This document shows, in pieces, positions 14,230 to 27,503 of a DNA stretch of 64,000 nt. Made by a program: the position numbers and the translations under genes. Every line of letters starts with the position of its first letter. The stretch's first letter is position 1. The notes under the pieces were generated by a model that saw only the letters and a program-made list of their open reading frames with translations, made no database searches and was not told the origin of the DNA. Origin of the DNA: Adineta steineri (Eukaryota; Rotifera; Eurotatoria; Adinetida; Adinetidae); assembly GCA_905250115.1 (NCBI GenBank), contig CAJNOI010000056.1, forward strand, positions 123,640 through 187,639, given 5' to 3'.

Positions 14230-17200
14230 TTAAGCATAATAACTATGTGAAATAAGTACATCGGCAAGAATTGCCAATTGATCTTCTGTAAATTGTTGTC
14301 GATGTTCATGCCATGAATCATGATGAGTACGACGAAATTCAGATAAACATTTTTTAATTGATTTCTAAATAGATTTAGTTTCATTTGATTTAACATTAAA
14401 TAATACTCAAATAGAAATACTTGAATTAAATCAGGATCATGTGAATGTTCGCAGAGAATCATCAATGCATCTGGTACATAAATTGGAATATCATATGGAC
14501 TCGAACTAACTATCGCACAAACTCCCAAAATACCTACAACAATCATAATCCAATTTAATCGAGCAAAACATATCGAATAATACTTATACTAACCTCCATG
14601 TCGTTTGACAATATTTTTCTGTAATATCACTTTTTTGCCGTTGATTTTTGTAAAATAAATCGTCTTGCTTATTTCACGAAAATATTTCTTTGATAAACAA
14701 AAGTGAATTTTAATCGAAGAAAAAGTGTTTTCTTACAAGATATTCATGAGTAACTTGAATATAACCACATTGATAGAAACCAGATAAAGTAAGTGATGCA
14801 GCAATTCTTACTTCAAGTTGTTCATCAAATAAACATTTGAGTACAATTTCATGGAATTGTTTAGCATAGGGACGAGCATTAAATAAATTCGAAAATATCA
14901 TATTTTGAATAAATTCAATAGCTGATTGACGTGCATGCCATTTGGAACTTGTAGAAACCTATAAAAAGAAAAATATTCTTATCTTTAATTTAATATTTTC
15001 ATGTAATATACTTGAGTTAATTGTTGAATGAGTCTTTCTAAATATTCTGTATTTAAATAACTTATAGCAGTATATAATCGACTAGTTGTTAAGTTTTCTT
15101 TGAATGTATCATCATTAATTGGAATATTTTCAATTTCACAAAGCTACAAAGATAAATAAACTTCAATGTCGAATATATACATGTGTACATACATAAGCAA
15201 ATAGTCGAATAATTCCATTTTTAATCGGTTGTCTAGACCAAGAGAAGAATTGTGAATGTATTTCAACCACTAAATTAGATTGAAATAAAAAAGAAAATGT
15301 AAATATATCCTATAGTTTTACCTGATTCAATGAAATTTAATGCTTGACGAGTTTCAGAATCAATGTCAATGACATGATCTGAGAAATTAATTAACAATAT
15401 GATTAAATAAAAATTTATAAAATGATAAAATTTCATTTTACCCAATGGTGTTTTTTCGTATGTTTCAATTGTTTTTTGTAATCGTTGACATATGAAATCA
15501 ATCAATTGATCAACATTAGGTTGACGTGTTGATTTGCCATTAAATAATGTTATATCAAAACTAAGTGATATTGATAATACACTAATACACAAATAAATAT
15601 TTTCATTCTCATTTAATATAAAATAAAAGTAAATCTTACTTAATAATTTGTTGTCTTACACCTTTATGTGAATGATCTATTAAGAATTTCGCATGTTGAT
15701 TAATATGCGACCAGACTGATGGAATACGCCATTGAAAACAACTTAGATTTTGTATTAAAGACCACTGAGCTATTTCAGTAAATGTACTCAATATTATTTT
15801 ATTATCAATCAATTTAGAAATAAAATTAATTAATCGATACATTCGACGAGGATCTCTATTTTCCTTTTATAAATACACAAATTATTTTATTAGACAAAGA
15901 GAAACTAAAAATAATTAACTAACCATTGAATATTTAAAAGATTTATTCCAATAATTAATTGTTTCAAAATTAATATTTAGAAAAAGTTCATTAAGAAATG
16001 GTGTAAGTTTTATCCAAAATTCATCGAGCTAAATTGAAAATACTTTCTAAAATAAATTTCTTTAAATTCTCATATCTTTTTCTTCACTTACCATTTCTAA
16101 TGTCCAATGTTTTGATCCACGAATCATTCCAGCTACAATTTCAGCTGCTATTCGATGACTTCCTTCTTGTTTTTCTTTTCTTCTTTCACGCATTAATATA
16201 TATAATTCTTCCATAAAATTATCGAAAAATGCAAGACCAAAATTACGAAATAGACCCTATACATACATACAAACAATTATTTACAAACTACATTCTGTAT
16301 ATATAGATATCTACCTTGAACATGGAAAATCTCATTTGATCAAAATCCATCTCATCTTTATCTTCGTCTAAAATCATCAATTGAATAATTTGTTTAATAA
16401 AATTTTTGTCAATAAATCGATTATATAAAATAGCGACATCATCTGGCATATTATTAATTGTATATCGTATTCTTTTATTTAATGAATATTTAATAATTTT
16501 TGGCCAAGAGAAATATCCATAAAATGATTTATCAAGAAAACATGTTTGTTCCCATTGAATTTGTGTTTGAGGTGGTTTATAATCATTAAATGTTAACCAG
16601 AAATTATCATCACGATCACCAGGATGAGATGCATCATTAGTAATAATTGGTATTGGTTTATTTTCATTTTCAACAATTTCTTCGAAACATTTTTCAACAT
16701 AAATACGTGGTGGTTTTTGTAAACGACAAATAGCTCCTATGAGTTTTTCAGCACACTATGAAAAAATATGGATTTACAATATGATAAATTTCTTTATTTG
16801 AATTTGTCAACAAACTTTTCGTAATTGAATATTATCATGAAGAAGAAGATCGACAAATATTTGAATACATGATGATCGAATTGGTAGATATTTTTGAAGA
16901 AGAAGACATAATAATGATATTGTTGTCTTTTGTTGTCTCCATGTTCTAAAATTTGATTAAAAAACTAAAAATATTTTCTTATATAAACAAAAATAAGACT
17001 TACATTGATGTATCATTTTTAAGAAAAGAGCAAAGTCTTTCCATTAGATTATTATAAGATTCAATATCATTTTTATTATATTCTTCACGTGTTTTCATTT
17101 CATTTGTTTCTAATGGATGCCATAGTAAAGCTGCTGCTTGTATTGATAATTCATTCGTATTTTGAATAATAACTTCCATAACAAATGTTTTACAAATTTT

Positions 17201-20200
17201 TTTTGTAATATTTTCAATTAAATGTTGAATAGTAGATTTATTTGTAGGTGCCATTTGTGCAATTGATAACCATAGTTTTTCTTTCATTTCCCATGAATAT
17301 TGAGTAGGGAGAAAAAATGAATTATTACCAAGAAGAATATAGAGACAACCCTAAATCATATTTCTCTTTCTTAATCAATTCAAGTAGAAGAGAAAGAGAA
17401 AGATAACATACTTTGATTTGATCATGATTATCTTCATCTGATTTGTTAAGTAATTGAATAATTTGATGAAGAATTATTTGAAATGAGAATCGATAAGATT
17501 TAAGTAGACAAAGAAGATCATTTTGTGCTTGACGACGTATTTCACTATATCGATTTATTGACAATTTAAATAATTTTAATATTATTTCTTTATCAATATC
17601 AGTTAAGATTCCAAAATTATTTAATTGAAATTCCTAAAACAAAATCTTTCTTTTTCATTTTATTTATTTGAATATTTTTGATTACTTGAATTTGTAATGC
17701 CATTTTGTTAATTGTTAAAAAACGAATATTTTGTCCTTGATTACATAATTTATTTTTTAAGATTTTTTCACGACATATAAAATTTTTATGTAAATCATCA
17801 ACAACATCTTTGAATATACCACAATAAATAGATATCAATGGATAAAACTACAAAATTAATATATGTACAGTTGGAAATAAGACATTGGAAATTTACTTTT
17901 AGTGCACTTATTATTGAATAAATATCATCGGAATGATTTTCTATTAGTATATCTAAAGAGAAGAAAGAATCAAATATTTACATCTATTGATTATTTCTGA
18001 TTAAAATATTTACCGAGTAATTTTCCAATATCAATAAAAAGACGCATTCGTAAATTTTCTTTAAGTTCTAAAAAGAATGAAAAAATTCAAATATAATTAT
18101 GAAATATGCAAAAATAATTTTCGTTACTCAATTGTTTTGAATGAATTAAATTTTGAATTCGATATTTTGAATCATGAGGAACAACTGATGGTATACTATT
18201 AGATTTATTTGATTTAAATATTTATTTCGATTTAATATTTCTACTTACAGTTGATCTATTTGTTTTGTTTCAATTCGAGGTATCATAGTGAAACATCCAA
18301 TAGCTATAAATTGTATAATAGTTAATGATCTTAATCGTTCATTATTTGATAATTTTAAAATTTTATTATTTAATAATGTTAATTCCGAATAAATAAATTT
18401 ATTAATAAATTCACATGCAAAATCCATTTCATCTTCATTTGGAATATGAAATTGAACTTGAAGTTTATCAAAATCAGTCGATTGTCCCCATGACTAAACA
18501 AATTATATTACAATTTTCTTATTTATCTAATAGATTTTATTAAAATTTACTCTAATAGGTAGAAAATCGTTGAATGATTCATCAAGATTTTGTGTTGTTA
18601 ATCTTGAATGAATTGGATAAATGTGCGTAAGTGATTCAAGTAAATTTTTAGCAGCATTAGCAACGGTTTCATATGAATTTTTATTAATAATATGAATCGA
18701 TTGATTAAAAATTTGAATAATTTCATTTTTATAAATAATTAAAGTATCACCACGAGCACGAACAAGATCAGAAAAAAGTGTTAAATACCAAATAAGTTCA
18801 ATATTATCTTTGTCATCAATTAAGAATAAATTTGATTGTGAATCATTTAAAATATTTTCAATTGATTGACATGTTTTAGGTAAAAGATATTTAATTGTTT
18901 CAATTGGATTACCTTTAATAAGTCCTTGAACAAGACTAGAAATAATATCTCGAACTTTAGGTGAAAGACATTCACCAGTTATATAATTTATTATTTTATC
19001 TCGAACTATCTAAACATTTTCAAATTGATTCTTCTAGAAATAATTCAAATCTCGAGTTTTGTGTCATACTTGAAATATTTTATTACTAGAATGTTGAACA
19101 ATATTAAATATAATTGATGTTAATTTTGATTTAATTGTATTATCAATAGTATTAATATCTGTATCAATAATAAGAGCATCAGATATATCTGTAGATAAAA
19201 TATTAATCATTTTAAATATTCGATTAAGAAATTCAATAATAAAATCTTCAAATTGTTTTGTTAATAAACAAACTTCTTTTTCAATCTAAATCATAAAATA
19301 AAAGAAAGAAAAGAATTTATTAAAAATAAAACAAATTTATTTAACTTCTGTTAAATCATTTCGAGTATTGATTGCTGATGAACAATCAATACAACTAATA
19401 ACCAGAAGAATTGTATCAAGAAATTCCAATGTAACTGACATTTTTTTAAAATCATTTAAATCAATTCCAGGTAAAACAGAGAGAAGTAATGGTAATACAT
19501 ACATTTGTCCTTGACAATATGAACATGTTTGTCTTACAATTTGACGAACAATACATGTTAAACATTTTACAATTGATGGAAAACGATGTGGTTCATTTAT
19601 ACTTTCAATTGATGAAAAATGTCTAAACAAAAAATCAATTTAATTTTCTAATAATTTAATCTAATATAAAATGAAACTTTTCAACAATTGATGGTATAAT
19701 TAATTCTGGTCGAAGTATTGAAAGATATTGACAAGCTTTAGCTGCTTCTTCAACATGATCTTTATTAAATATTGAAATAAAAGCATATTCTTTGATACAA
19801 TTAACAAAATCAATAATATCTTCTTCAGTAAGTCGATGAGATTTTAATGGAATAAAATACCAAACAGGATCAACTTTTCGTTCTCTAAAATATTTCTTTT
19901 CTTTTTTTAACAAATAAATTACATATTGAATATAATATTAAATAACTTACAAATGAACACGTTCAACAAAATGTTCAGCAAGTTTTAATATAAAATGAAC
20001 AAGATTTTCTTGAAATTCTCCTGTATTTGATGGATGATAAAAAGTTTTCATACTGAATAATAAATCTTTTAAATATTGTAAACATAAACTTTGATTTCCT
20101 ATCATTGCAACAATCCATTTAGCTGAATCTGATACAATATAAGTATATTTTTGAGATGACATTTGCATTTTACCAATTGGAAGTGAAAATCCTCGAAGAA

Positions 20201-21301
20201 TACGAGTAAAAATCTAATAAAAAAAACAATTTTTATATTAAAAACTAAAAAGAAATTTGTTTATACTTGTGGTAACCAATTTTCCCAATTAATATAACCA
20301 ATATTATTCCAAGCTAATGATGAAAAGATATCAGTGACACGCTAAATTTTATTATTAATGATGATCTAATCCATAGAATATAATTTTTGAAACAAACTTA
20401 CTAATTCCCATCCGGATTTATTATAAATATTTTGCCACATATGAAAAAATTCAGGTAACCATAATCTAATGAAAAGTATTTATGAAAAAAAGAGATGAGG
20501 AAAATAAATAAACAAACTTAAATCCTTGATCATGTAAATCTGGAGGTAAATTAACAGGAAGAAAAAGTTCAAACATTCTCATTGCATCACAAAATCCCCA
20601 TTCAATCGGACACAATTTTGGACGTAATTCATCAAGAATTTCTTGAGTAGCTGTTGCGGAAAAGTATGGAGAACAACGACGTACACAGAGAAGAAATGAA
20701 ATTGGAATGTATCTTAATGAAAAGAAAAGAAAAGAAAAGAATAGAATTATTTTATTTTCATTTTTAATATTAAAGTCAACAAACTTGTGCATTGAGACTA
20801 ATGAATAAGTTTTCTCATGATTATTATGAATAAGTTGTGCCCAATTATAAAATATTTTCCAATTTATTATTAAATCATTTCGAGTGATCAGACGAGTCTT
20901 TCTAAAACAAAATTCTTTTTGTTAATATTTTCAATTTTTATTTAAAGAAAAGAAAATACAAACCGTAAGAGTTCATAGAGTATATCAAAACATATTTGTG
21001 CATGTAAATAATTGAGATCAGAATTAGAAAGAATAGATATATAAAAATGAATTAATTTTATATGATTAATTTTAGTAAAATGAAATCCATAAAGTGAAAG
21101 AAATTCTTTCAATTTGTTTGACCAAATTGAAAATCCTGGTTCGAATTCACTTAATTGGATTGTACGTGATAAATTTTCTTGAATTTCATTAAATAATACA
21201 GTAGCATGTTCTTTGATTAATTCGTGAAATGGTGAATATTCATTGTAAATATTAGGTTTTTGAAGATTACTTTCTTCGTTATCATCTGACTGAACATCCA
21301 T
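14230..21301 (-). CDS. PSME4: Proteasome activator complex subunit 4 (PA200/Blm10)
   Basis: A large HEAT-repeat cap that binds the 20S proteasome and opens its gate; a nuclear factor linked to acetylated-histone turnover and DNA repair in other animals. Exons (-): 20964-21301, 20785-20901, 20518-20712, 20402-20465, 20267-20341, 19951-20213, 19678-19884, 19346-19622, 19070-19285, 18551-19009, 18249-18493, 18128-18195, 18014-18067, 17897-17952, 17686-17847, 17412-17633, 17004-17350, 16816-16945, 16315-16755, 16092-16256, 15924-16028, 15640-15863, 15442-15581, 15322-15378, 15193-15269, 15012-15143, 14737-14958, 14594-14687, 14421-14533, 14230-14364. They total 5400 nt, exactly 1799 codons plus stop; the human protein is about 1843. 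Close matches to vertebrate PA200: the N-terminal CSPYF..AT.E.L.E.RP..CP block with FELFLP..LPP.LH..GFK (exon 3), LSPKV (exon 10), and the C-terminal GILGVCA, PYD.P and [13 protein letters not shown] blocks. The protein ends SYYA, the gate-opening C-terminal tail. Coding A-runs up to A8 are in frame here, unlike in several neighbours. Confidence 0.95.
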
Positions 21302-24300
21302 TTAGATTTCTTCATATAAAATATAATTAGATCAATAGTATTAGAATAAAATCATCAGATATCATATTCATAACTCCACTTCTTTTCTTCTTTTATACAA
21401 AATTAAAAATACGAATAACATTTTACAATATTTCATTAAATATTCATCAAGACTGACGTTAAGAAATAGTGAATTTATTTTCTTAATGTACGCACGATAT
21501 TAATATGTTTCTTGATGATTTCATTGAAAAGAATAAAGATTGTGAACTAACATATTACTGTATTTTTGAGTTCATTAGATAAAAAATGGTTGTTGAAATG
21601 CTGATTTTTGTATTATAGAATATAGAATTAAATTGTCTATTTAGTTCTAATAATCTAGTTATTTCTCCTTCATCTATGTTATGTCTATGAGTGGATACTA
21701 ATTTCTCTCTCTCTCTCTTTCCCCGTCTATGTACAAGATTATCCAACGCTTATTTTTTTTTCTTTCTTCATTGATGGACAATTATCTTGTGCTTACCATT
21801 CCTCTTTTTTTTTACTGATGTCATATCTATTTGTCCTTGTTCTGATATCTGAACTGACATTCTTGATATTTTCTTTTGTATCTATATTCTAGTATTTATC
21901 CTTATAGGAATTTGTCTTTACTCTTCCTTTCTATCGATGTTTATGCCTAATAGATTTGTTATGGATGTCGTAGTATAGAAGAAATATTCTATCAATATGA
22001 TTTTCAATATACAAATAAAACACCATCTATTATCAAAAATCATTAATTGAATCTTTAAACTATGTGTGAAAAAATGTAATTTGTTGTAAATCTTAGTTAT
22101 TGTTTAATCAAATCATATATAAATAAATATATCTTTAGAATACATTAAGTCTGAAATTTTTGAATTCCATTCGAAAATTAGCTTCGAGGAATCATTATTT
22201 ATCTTTGAAAGTTAATAATCATTCCACCTTTAAATACTCTACTCAAAATCTGCTCGATAAGGATAAATTTTGAACACGAATATGAATATTTTTGGTTCCG
22301 ATGAAGATAGGATAGATTCAGTGCAAAAATAAAAATCATATTTTCACGTACCTCGAATTGTTTTGTGTTTGATGTTGTTAAGTTTTTTTTCTTTATGAAT
22401 GAAAATATGTTTTCACTTCGACATGTTGTTGATGAATTTATTCGTTCTTTTCTTTTTTTTTTACTTCTAAACTTGTAAAATGTATGTAATTCCATGTAAA
22501 TATTGACGAGATTATTTTTAACTTATTATTTTCTCAGTATACTCTTACTATGTTATGACTGTTAATTGAAGATGTCAGTGTGAGTGTTATAACAGATGAA
22601 CCATATGTTCCATCCGCACTCATATTTTGTATAATCCCACTTTAGTTCCACTTGAAAAGTTTAGTATAATGCTTTTTCTAGATAATAAAATAAAGAGTTA
22701 ATTACTTAGAAGATTTTAAAAAGAAAATAAATTCAATCGATATGATATTTTCGTATTTGATGATTAGTCATATCTGCCATATATAAATAGATGGATGGGT
22801 GTGGGTGTAAATACTCTAAGAAGTTCTAACATATATGTGTACGATGAAAAATCGTCTGACGGAAGAAGCAAAAGGATAATTCTTTTCAACCATAAGTGTA
22901 AAAACAATACGTTTGTCATTGTCTTTTCTATTTATGAATTTGTGGAGTGCTGAAACTTTCGGTTGTTATAGATCTTGAAAGATAAACATAAACTTGAAAA
23001 TATCTTTCATATTGGAAGCCACTCTGTACGCATTGAATTTCGAAGTCCACTTATAGTATTCTCTAATTTCATAGCTAAAAATTCGAAAACTTCTGTTTTT
23101 TATGTATGATGTGGATGTACACTCCCTCATACATCCTCCCCACGAGAGTAAATAATACTTAGGATATACCAGAAGTCTTTACGAAGCGGAGCTATATAGG
23201 CTTCTTATAGAATGTTGTAAGCAATTTTACTTTTCTATATCCTAATAGTAAAAACAAAGCTTTACATTTCTACACTATTTGATCATTATTCATCTGACAA
23301 CATGCAGTCTGAAAAGTTCTACAATTTACATAAAAGAGCCTATTTTTTAGTTGTTCGTTTTCTTTTCAAAATGATCCAATGTTACAACGTGCTAAATGAT
23401 TACAATTGAAATACAAAGCACAGTTATTAATATGGCTTAACCGTTAGTTAAGTTCATACAAAAAGAATTTTCGTCGCAATTTTATTATTATGATGCCAGA
23501 TTACTAATGATCAAATAGTGTAGAAATGTAAAGCTTTGTTTTTACTATTCGGGTATGGAAAAGTAAAATTGTTTGGAACATTCTATAAGAAGTCTATATA
23601 GGTACGTAAAGACTTTTGGTATATTCTAAGTAATAGTAAACTTTTCTTTCGAAGAAAATATTTTGGTAAATAAAATGAAAAAGAAATTTGAATGATTGTC
23701 ATATCTATTTTTGTTGACTCATCAATGTTGGCGTCATTGTTGACAAGAGACACCAAAAGAAAAAGCAAAAAGATAGACGTATCTATCAACAATATGCGTT
23801 CTTCGTATTTTTTCTGGGATAATGTATTTTTTGTTGCACACCTACTTTTCTTCCATATGTAGATATCGGTCAACATCAACTATCATCTTAAAGATATCAA
23901 CATTAATTGAAAGAATAGAGAAAGAACAATTCTCAGCAAATGATACTTGAAAAAAAGAGAAGAAGCTTCTCAATTTCTAACTATGCGCAATATATTTGTA
24001 AGAAAATATTATTATCTTTCTTTTTCTTTCTACAAATTTCTTGTCGTAGGTGGTTTTTCTTTCTATAATTATATTATTTGTACAATTACTTACGAATGAC
24101 CAAGTATATATACACTTTCTCTGTCTATTTTCGGACAGTATTTTCTTTTTTTTTTCTGCTTCTTACTACGTTCTATATTGGTATTTATTTCGATTGAATT
24201 GAAAAGATATAGAATACAACAAAATCTATTTCTTATCAACATATTCATATAGATCAATCGGTATTAGTTATGATGACGAAGAATCAATTTTTTTTATAGT

Positions 24301-24792
24301 AAGTTCATATTAGATATCTTTTGAGAATGCATTTTTTTCGAAGAATAATTCTATAATTATTCTTTCTTCTAAATAAACAGATATTTTTATAATTCAATGT
24401 CATAATACCTTATAACTACAAAATTCAAATGATGTTTTACCATAATTAGTATAAAATAGTTCAATAATCAATACAAATTATTCATTAACATTAACAATTA
24501 ACTTCTGCAATTTGTGAATGAAAAGATTATTTAAAATATTGATGAATATATTATATTGTAAACACATTTTACTATTAATAATAAATAATCTATTAAAAAT
24601 CAACATTTAACTAATTATTGATTATATATCATTTTATGAAATGAAAGAGTATGAACATGTTAAACATAGAAATAATATGATTACAAAATTTCGTTTTTGT
24701 CTTAGAGAAATTTTCTTGTATTTTTCTAGATAAAAAACACGAAGTTTTAAGTGAACAAACTTGAAATTAAAAATTTTAGTGTGATATTTATC
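21302..24792. other. Intergenic region with fold-back element and telomere-like motif
   Basis: No gene is recognised. It contains the long inverted repeat at 23153-23634 (listed separately) and, at 22797-22809, two exact head-to-tail copies of GGGTGT, the published bdelloid telomere hexamer in permuted form. The minus-strand frames at 22199 and 23583 lack family signals; the second lies partly inside the fold-back arm. Confidence 0.5.
23153..23634. mobile_element. Fold-back / long-TIR non-autonomous element
   Basis: The left arm (about 23153-23297) and right arm (about 23496-23634) are inverted copies of each other over about 140 bp. A 44-bp core is perfectly complementary (23244-23287 against 23506-23549). 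The outer parts differ at scattered positions, such as TAATACTTAGGATATACC versus the complement reading ATTACTTAGAATATACC. The inner loop of about 200 bp has no open frame. AGTAAA occurs immediately outside both ends (23147-23152 and 23635-23640) and may be a 6-bp target duplication. A transcribed copy would fold into a long hairpin. It does not match a named family I recognise. Confidence 0.75.
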
Positions 24793-25711
24793 ATGAATCA
24801 ACAACAACAAAAATCTGTAAGTTTTAAACTTAAGCTTGTGAATATACTTACACTAGTTTAAAACAAAAGATATGAAATAGAATGTTTTCTATGATTTATA
24901 TTGACTGATAATTATGATTATATTTTTTTTTCTTCAAAGACTAATGAATCAAGTGATTACGACAATTGTCAATCATCATGTTCACCATTGAATACTGATA
25001 TAATAAAGAAAGATATTCCACAGAGAAATTTATCATTATTATCAAAACGAGTTTTTCATATTTCAAATTTACTTCCATCAGTAAATAATTATGAAGAAGA
25101 ACGCGAAATTGCAAATTGTATAAATCAACGTTTACCTATTGGTCCTTGTAGAATATCAAGGAAAGCAGTTACTCTTATTGAACGTACTATTTCTAATGAT
25201 ATTCCATTATTTGATGAAACAAGTATTACTCTTAGTCAACTCCGTCGTTCTAAAACACCTCATCCACATAAATATAAAGCATCAGCTAATTTAAAACAAC
25301 AGTCAGGTGGTCAACTACACACTAGTACATTGGCTATGTGTGGTTATAATGAAAATACAGAAGAAACACCAATTAATCTAGATCATCTACGTCGACAACA
25401 ATCAGGAGGAATTAAAAAAACAGCTAAATCGATTTCACAAATAAATCTTCTTAATGATTATACAGATCTTGATGAAACTGCTATTCTTATTGGTCAAATT
25501 TATCGTCTTGATCCACCACAAATAATTCAATATAAATCTCCTCTTCATATTCAACCATCAATTAGTTATACAAAAAAAAACAAGTTCTGTTCTTAGTCAA
25601 GAAGAACCTGCTGAAGAAACATCTGCTAATATATATCAATTGAGACAACCAACATCAAAAAAAATCTCTACAACTAATGGTGATCGTGAATGTCATTGTA
25701 GACTTATTTAA
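24793..25711 (+). CDS. Unrecognised internally repeated protein with possible CaaX box (frame break)
   Basis: Exon 1 (24793-24816) encodes MNQQQQKS. After a GTAAGT...CAAAG intron, exon 2 starts at 24940 in phase 0. The soluble protein has no signal peptide or membrane segment. A degenerate unit (D/E)ET..I.L.QLRR followed by a short polar linker recurs at least four times (DETSITLSQLRR, EETPINLDHLRR, DETAILIGQIYR, EETSANIYQLR). QQSGG also occurs twice. The frame closes at 25596 after an A9 run (25572-25580). Dropping one A leads into about 43 more codons that contain the fourth repeat unit and end ECHCRLI, stop at 25709-25711. CRLI is a plausible CaaX prenylation box with an extra upstream Cys. 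An acceptor TTTTAG lies 13 bases before the ATG, and AATAAA is at 25921. Family and function are unknown. Confidence 0.65.
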
Positions 25712-26452
25712 TTTATCTATTACACATACTCACATTAAAACATTTCATTCTTTCTCATACTCATGCACACTTTCAAGATATATTACATTTTTAGTTAGTG
25801 AATCATATTATTTTATTACAAATCGTTAAAAAACAATTCTCAATACTAAATTTCATTGAATTATTTAGAAAATGTTCTATTTCAAAAATACTTTGTAAAT
25901 AATTTTATGAAAAGTTTTCAAATAAAATTCTTTCATTCTTTGCTTTATTATATAAAAGAAAATTAGATTTAGGAAAAGAAAAACCTTTTTTTTATCATAG
26001 TACATATTAACACAACGATTCAACAAATTCATCGTTTGTTATTTTAATTGTACAGTTTTTATATGACTAATCATCAGGTAGACACCAAGCAATTAACGTT
26101 AGAAAATGACACATGTTATTCACGAAATCAATGATATATTTCGAGTATTTTTCATCAATACAATACGATTTAATATGCTTACATAATCGAAAATTTAGTT
26201 CATCAATAATACTTTATCGAGAATAAATAGTGATAGTGGAAGATGTTGAATACTACGAAAAAAAGATATAGAAAAGTAAAAATAGTTCTTTCTAATAGCA
26301 TTTTCTTTTAACTTTTCTTAATATATCAGCATTAATTGTCGAATTGTTGACATAAATAATATATTAGAGTTTAGCTTAAATATCGAAATAAAGTACAAAC
26401 AAAAAAAAAAAAGTAATGAAAATTTTGTTGAATAGTTGTAATATTAATAATA
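25712..26452. other. Spacer between convergent genes
   Basis: AT-rich, with an A-run near 26401-26412. No exon was recognised. Confidence 0.5.
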
Positions 26453-27503
26453 TTAATAATGTAGAGTAGCCATTTGTTTTTGTTTTAAATGTTCATGTAC
26501 CGTAATTGTAAAATATTTTGATTTTGTTAATGTACAACTTTTACATGGTAATGTTTCAATGCGAGTATTTAAATCTAGTCCACTAAGGAATACAATAGAA
26601 TATCTTAATTGTTCTATTCTTGCAACACGATGTTTAATAGATATCCAATAATTATTTGTCCATTTTTCAATAAATTCACCACCAATTAATAATAAACTAT
26701 TTGCTTTAGGATCAACACGAAACCATTTTCCATTCATATTTACTTCTAATCCTGCGAAATAAATGAAAATTAAATTTAATAGAAATGAAAATGAAAATGT
26801 TTGTACCTGGTACATTATCATTTTGTAATAATGTAAAACCAAGATAATCTTGATGTTCTCCAAATGCTAATTCTTGATCATTTTTATTTGGTAAATAACG
26901 AGTTAATCTTAAACCATATAAAGCATTATCATTTGTATAATTTCTATCAAATGTATTTTCATTTAATTCCAATGCAATATCAGCAATATTATGAACAATA
27001 GATATTAATTTTCTTGATTGAAATATATATTCTGGTATAACATCGCGAAATTCTTCAGGTAATTTATCAATAGAAAAACCAATTGTTTTCATTGAGATTT
27101 AAAAAATGTAAAAAACGCTTCAATAGAATCAATAGATGATGTTTGTTTTTCTCCTCTATAATTTGAAATAGATTCAAATCCTAATGGTTTATATCCAGGT
27201 GTGTATAAACCTGTACTATTCAAATAATATTTCATTTTCATTTTTGAATCTAATGAAAAAAATTCTTTGGCTTTATCAATTAATTGTGATGTTAGATTTG
27301 TATTTATTAATCGAATAAAACCATATTCATGAAAAGTTTTATCAGATAATAATCCAATTTCTTTTTTTCTCTTCATTTCTACCACTAACAAACTTTGATA
27401 TATCAATTTCATTTACATTTATTGAACACAAATTATCACATTGACCTTCATTATCAAATCCACTAACATAGATTATAAGTAGAAAAATAATAAGATATTT
27501 CAT
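26453..27503 (-). CDS. Secreted isopenicillin-N-synthase-like 2OG/Fe(II) oxygenase (two frame breaks)
   Basis: A member of the DIOX_N / 2OG-FeII oxygenase family, which uses 2-oxoglutarate (or substrate electrons, as in IPNS) and Fe(II). It starts at 27503 with a hydrophobic leader (MKYLIIFLLII...) and an early Cys pair, so it is probably secreted or ER-lumenal. The N-terminal EIDISKF, EYGFIRLIN and A.EFFSL blocks follow. The double-stranded helix carries HQD (H..D ligands), the third ligand in SIKHRV and RYS (RxS, 2OG binding). The last intron lies between VPG and LEVNMNGKW (26758-26814 region). Breaks: a T7 run at 27362-27368 (A7 on the coding strand) is one base too long between the leader exon and the DIOX_N block. 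A second shift is needed near 27090-27110, between the FFTFF block and MKTIGFSID. The catalytic half is intact. An acceptor TTTTAG lies at 27521/27522. Confidence 0.75.
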
